A DNA stretch of 24,347 nucleotides from NCBI GenBank assembly GCA_900548625.1, contig URLO01000037.1, positions 1 to 24,347 on the forward strand, in the 5' to 3' direction. The translations under genes and the position numbers were made by a program. The notes below the pieces were generated by a model. It saw only the letters and a list, made by a program, of their open reading frames with translations. It was not told the DNA's origin and searched no databases. Positions 21,896-24,347 of the stretch are shown here, in pieces (the first letter of the stretch is position 1; the number at the start of each line of letters is the position of its first letter). Source of the DNA: an uncultured Eubacteriales bacterium. GTDB taxonomy: Bacteria; Bacillota; Clostridia; Oscillospirales; Oscillospiraceae.

Positions 21896-21954
21896 CACCT
21901 TCTTCATGGTAAGTCAGCAACTGAAAAATGTTCCCGCAAATGCAAATATCTGCA

Positions 21955-21983
21955 TTGACAACGCCGTTTGAAGCGTTTATAAT
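21955..21983 (+). promoter_or_regulatory. Consensus sigmaA promoter of pyrG
   Basis: -35 TTGACA (21955-21960), a 17-base spacer and -10 TATAAT (21978-21983), both perfect matches. It gives a leader of about 205 bases before pyrG. The start region reads ACACCAGTA and has no run of G. Confidence 0.92.
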
Positions 21984-22007
21984 ACACCAGTATTTTTATT
22001 TTGTCTT

Positions 22008-22035
22008 TATCGCAGAGTCATTCGTCTCTGCGATA
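22008..22035 (+). other. Hairpin in the pyrG leader
   Basis: Arms TATCGCAGAG and CTCTGCGATA form a perfect 10-bp stem with an 8-base loop. It lies about 20 bases into the predicted transcript. No U-run follows, so it is a structural or stabilising element rather than a terminator. Confidence 0.6.
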
Positions 22036-22079
22036 AGTACAGTTCGCTCATCTTACACCGCAGCAGGCGGAGGGTTTTT

Positions 22080-22199
22080 ATGCAGCAGCAACCAAAAGAC
22101 AGAAGAATACTCATCGCGAGCAAAGACGCTCAGCATCAGGAGGGACCGCGTGCCGCCTCCGTGCTGAGCGTCTCTTTTTTGGAAGGAGTGTATTTATGA
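22080..22199 (+). CDS. Putative 39-residue leader peptide overlapping pyrG
   Basis: A small reading frame preceded by a strong GGAGG site (22069-22073, six bases before ATG). It begins MQQQPKDRRILIASKDAQHQ. It runs through the whole attenuator hairpin and stops with TGA at 22197-22199, overlapping the pyrG start as ATGA. Three consecutive Gln codons follow the initiator; glutamine is a substrate of the downstream enzyme. Ribosome passage would disrupt the hairpin, so translation could control read-through and also couple to pyrG. The frame and its signals are seen; expression and regulation are inferred. It could be fortuitous. Confidence 0.5.
   Translation: MQQQPKDRRILIASKDAQHQEGPRAASVLSVSFLEGVYL
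22122..22180 (+). terminator. Attenuator-like terminator in the pyrG leader
   Basis: Arms AGACGCTCAGCA (22124-22135) and TGCTGAGCGTCT (22162-22173) form a perfect 12-bp stem. An inner GGAGG/CCTCC pair lies inside, and six T follow (22175-22180). The pyrG binding site GGAAGGAG begins at once after the T-run. A terminator placed between promoter and gene points to transcription attenuation, as known for pyrG in Bacillus, though the mechanism may differ. Confidence 0.88.
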
Positions 22200-23803
22200 A
22201 AACGACAAAGTATATTTTCGTCACCGGCGGCGTTGTCTCCGGTCTTGGCAAGGGCATTACGGCAGCCTCGCTCGGGCGGCTTCTCAAGGCACGCGGGCTG
22301 AAGGTCGCGGCGCAGAAGCTCGATCCCTACATCAACGTCGATCCGGGCACCATGAGTCCCTATCAGCACGGTGAGGTCTACGTCACCGAGGACGGCGCCG
22401 AGACCGATCTCGATCTTGGCCACTACGAACGCTTCATCGACGAAGATCTGAACAAATACTCCAACCTCACGACCGGCAAGGTCTATTGGAATGTTCTGAA
22501 CAAAGAACGACGCGGCGAATATCTCGGCTCGACGGTGCAGGTCATCCCGCACATCACGAACGAGATCAAGGAGTTTGTCTATGCCGTCGGCAGAAAGTCG
22601 GACGCTGACGTTGTCATCACCGAGATCGGCGGCACCATCGGTGATATTGAGTCACAGCCGTTTCTTGAGGCCGTGCGCCAGATCTCGCTGGAGGTCGGGC
22701 GGGAAAACAGCCTGTTCATCCATGTGACGCTTGTCCCCTATCTGAGCGGCTCAGAGGAGCACAAGTCAAAGCCCACACAGCACTCGGTCAAGGAGCTTCA
22801 GGGCATGGGCATCCACCCAAACATCATCGTTCTGCGCTGTGATGAGCCTCTGGAGGCGTCGATTTTTCAAAAAATTGCGCTGTTCTGCAACGTCAAGCCC
22901 GACTGCGTGATTGAGAATCGCACGCTGCCTGTGCTCTATGAGGCGCCGGTCATGCTGGAGCAGAGCCATTTCTCCGCCGTTGTCTGCCGCGAGCTTGGCA
23001 TTTGTGCGCCGGAGATCGATCTGCGCGAATGGGACGAAATGCTTGCCCGCGTCCACGGACGGACAAGATCCGTCACCATCGCGCTGGTCGGGAAATATGT
23101 CCAGCTTCACGACGCCTATCTTTCCGTGGCGGAGGCGCTGCACCATGCAGGCTACGAAACCGGCGCGCACGTCTGCATCCGGTGGATCGACTCCGAAACG
23201 ATCACGGAGGAAAACGTCGGCCGGACGCTTTCCGGCTGCTGCGGCGTCATCGTTCCGGGCGGCTTCGGCAATCGCGGCATCGAAGGAAAGATCATCACAG
23301 CCGACTACTGCCGGACACATGATCTTCCCTATCTCGGCATCTGCCTTGGCATGCAGGTCGCCGTCATTGCGTTTGCGCGTTATGCGGCAGGGCTTCCGCT
23401 GGCCAACTCCGGAGAGTTCGATCCGGACGCGCCCGACAAGGTGATCGACTTCCTGCCCGACCAGAACGAGCAGATGAACAAGGGCGGCACGCTGCGCCTC
23501 GGTGCGTATCCCTGCCGCATCGTGGAAGGGACGCAGATGCACCGCGCCTACGGCTGCACCGAGATCATGGAGCGCCACCGCCACCGCTATGAGTTCAGCA
23601 ACGACTACCGTCAGCTTCTCACCGACCGCGGGCTTGTCATCAGCGGCACCTCACCCGACGGCTACATCGTTGAGACGGTCGAGATCCCCGAAAATGATTT
23701 TTACATTGGCGTCCAATATCATCCCGAATTCAAAAGCCGGCCCAACCGCCCGCATCCGTTGTTTGTCGGGCTGGTTCGCGCGGCACTGCGCAGGCAGGGC
23801 TGA
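22196..23803 (+). CDS. pyrG: CTP synthase
   Basis: A 535-residue cytoplasmic enzyme that makes CTP from UTP with ATP and glutamine. The synthase domain (1-267) starts with KYIFVTGGVVSGLGKGITAA (P-loop-like), then KLDPYINVDPGTMSPYQHGE and TEIGGTIGDIES. The glutamine amidotransferase domain (about 290-535) has the triad C383 (LGICLGMQ), H509 and E511 (QYHPEFKSRP). Length is normal and all key motifs are intact. The start ATG has GGAAGGAG seven bases upstream and overlaps the leader peptide stop. Expression is likely controlled by attenuation in the leader. No strong terminator is seen directly after the stop; a weak TTTTTTC/GAAAAAA repeat lies at about 23810-23834. Confidence 0.98.
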   Translation: MKTTKYIFVTGGVVSGLGKGITAASLGRLLKARGLKVAAQKLDPYINVDPGTMSPYQHGEVYVTEDGAETDLDLGHYERFIDEDLNKYSNLTTGKVYWNVLNKERRGEYLGSTVQVIPHITNEIKEFVYAVGRKSDADVVITEIGGTIGDIESQPFLEAVRQISLEVGRENSLFIHVTLVPYLSGSEEHKSKPTQHSVKELQGMGIHPNIIVLRCDEPLEASIFQKIALFCNVKPDCVIENRTLPVLYEAPVMLEQSHFSAVVCRELGICAPEIDLREWDEMLARVHGRTRSVTIALVGKYVQLHDAYLSVAEALHHAGYETGAHVCIRWIDSETITEENVGRTLSGCCGVIVPGGFGNRGIEGKIITADYCRTHDLPYLGICLGMQVAVIAFARYAAGLPLANSGEFDPDAPDKVIDFLPDQNEQMNKGGTLRLGAYPCRIVEGTQMHRAYGCTEIMERHRHRYEFSNDYRQLLTDRGLVISGTSPDGYIVETVEIPENDFYIGVQYHPEFKSRPNRPHPLFVGLVRAALRRQG

Positions 23804-23963
23804 GTCTGTTTTTTCAATTCAACTGGAAAAAATCGATTTCTGCAAGATTTCCTGACAGCCACAGCACAAATTGGCACTCATATCGCCATGTATGCGGGCA
23901 AAACTAGCCTCGAGGAAATCCCCGAACGGTTTTTCCGACAACTTTTGAAGAGGAGAAAACAAC

Positions 23964-24164
23964 ATGACGAATCGCAACAGCAATTCTATCAACATTCCGG
24001 AGGCCCGTGAGGCCATGGACAAGTTCAAAATGGAAGCTGCATCCGAGGTCGGCGTCAACCTGAAAAACGGCTATAACGGCGATCTGACCTCCCGCGAGGC
24101 CGGCTCCGTCGGCGGCCAGATGGTCAAGAAGATGATCGAGGCCTACGAGCGCTCCATGCAGTAA
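23964..24164 (+). CDS. Alpha/beta-type small acid-soluble spore protein
   Basis: A 66-residue protein that saturates and protects DNA in dormant spores and is degraded at germination. Family signatures: IPEAREAMDKFKMEAASEVG, which includes the GPR protease site region around FKMEAASEVG, and DLTSREAGSVGGQMVKKMIE. The N-terminus is Asn/Ser-rich (NRNSNSIN). Length is normal. GAGGAG lies 9 bases before the ATG. It is expected to be read by the forespore sigma factor SigG, but I cannot point to a convincing SigG promoter in the 160 bases upstream. Its presence implies a spore-forming host. Confidence 0.95.
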   Translation: MTNRNSNSINIPEAREAMDKFKMEAASEVGVNLKNGYNGDLTSREAGSVGGQMVKKMIEAYERSMQ

Positions 24165-24238
24165 TTCCGGCAGGCGCATGGGCTTCGCCCGGCCTGCACG
24201 CGGTGGCGCGTCCGAATTGACGCACCGCACAGAAATCG

Positions 24239-24271
24239 AAGAACGGTACAGCCGATGGCTGTACCGTTCTT
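24239..24271 (+). terminator. Terminator after the spore protein gene
   Basis: Arms AAGAACGGTACAGCC (24239-24253) and GGCTGTACCGTTCTT (24257-24271) form a perfect 15-bp stem around a 3-base loop. The T-run is weak (TTCTTC). It lies 75 bases past the stop of the spore protein gene. Confidence 0.75.
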
Positions 24272-24296
24272 CAGACTGTCAAAAAACCTCGTAGAG

Positions 24297-24316
24297 TTCG
24301 CGCCCGCAGGCGCGAA
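24297..24316. other. Small hairpin near the right edge
   Basis: Arms TTCGCGCC and GGCGCGAA around CGCA. Six T follow further along on the minus strand (A at 24281-24286). It may belong to a terminator of a minus-strand gene beyond the window. Nothing else is seen in the last 75 bases. Confidence 0.3.
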
Positions 24317-24347
24317 TAAAATGTCAATTTGTTTTGTCCGGGGGCGT

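Noticed and set aside
21984..22000. Bacillus-type pyrG control by G addition at the transcript start
   Set aside because: The expected start region reads ACACCAGTATTTT and lacks the GGG run needed for slippage, although an attenuator hairpin is present downstream.
23804..23963. A SigG promoter for the spore protein gene
   Set aside because: Several CAT-like -10 candidates exist (for example near 23880-23905) but none has a matching -35 at the right distance, so I did not annotate one.

Overview
The window looks like chromosome of a spore-forming, Gram-positive anaerobe of the Clostridia, probably close to Oscillospiraceae. This is an inference from an alpha/beta small acid-soluble spore protein, an ER-type SipW signal peptidase, sortase-anchored surface proteins, AGGAGG-type ribosome binding sites and fairly GC-rich coding DNA. 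Most genes lie on the minus strand.

Layout. (1) 1-997, minus: a three-gene operon with a degenerate receiver-like protein, an unassigned 163-residue protein and the start of an SPFH-domain (virion-core-like) protein. (2) 1115-4493, minus: a regulatory operon with its own promoter and terminator. It encodes a 7TM sensor that lacks a recognisable phosphoacceptor His, a PAS histidine kinase with an intact H-D-D-I-G box, and a LuxR-type response regulator. (3) 4520-15695, minus: a ten-gene surface-fibre operon. In transcription order it holds a SipW peptidase, four TasA/CalY-like proteins, a fifth CalY-like protein, an acidic Cys/Pro/Glu-rich secreted protein, a large von Willebrand A protein, a sixth CalY-like protein, a CalY-like/Cna-B fusion with an LIDTG sorting signal, and a sortase. 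(4) 15828-18973: a uridine-phosphorylase-family enzyme and a LysR regulator (minus), divergent from a YeiH-family transporter (plus), with a hairpin MITE-like element between the last two. (5) 19024-21895: guaA, a small unknown protein and an ElbB-like DJ-1/PfpI protein (minus). (6) 21955-24347, plus: a consensus promoter, a leader peptide, an attenuator-like hairpin and pyrG, then the spore protein gene.

How it may work together. SipW would process the TasA/CalY-like subunits during export. The sortase at the end of the operon probably acts on the LIDTG fusion protein, which could anchor or cap a TasA-type fibre on the peptidoglycan. The vWA protein and the acidic protein are candidate tip, adhesin or accessory parts. 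The adjacent sensor/kinase/regulator set is the obvious candidate controller. TasA fibres and sortase pili are each well known. A locus that combines six TasA/CalY-like subunits, a vWA adhesin, a CalY-Cna-B-sorting-signal fusion, a sortase and a split kinase is the main item of interest here, together with the pyrG leader.
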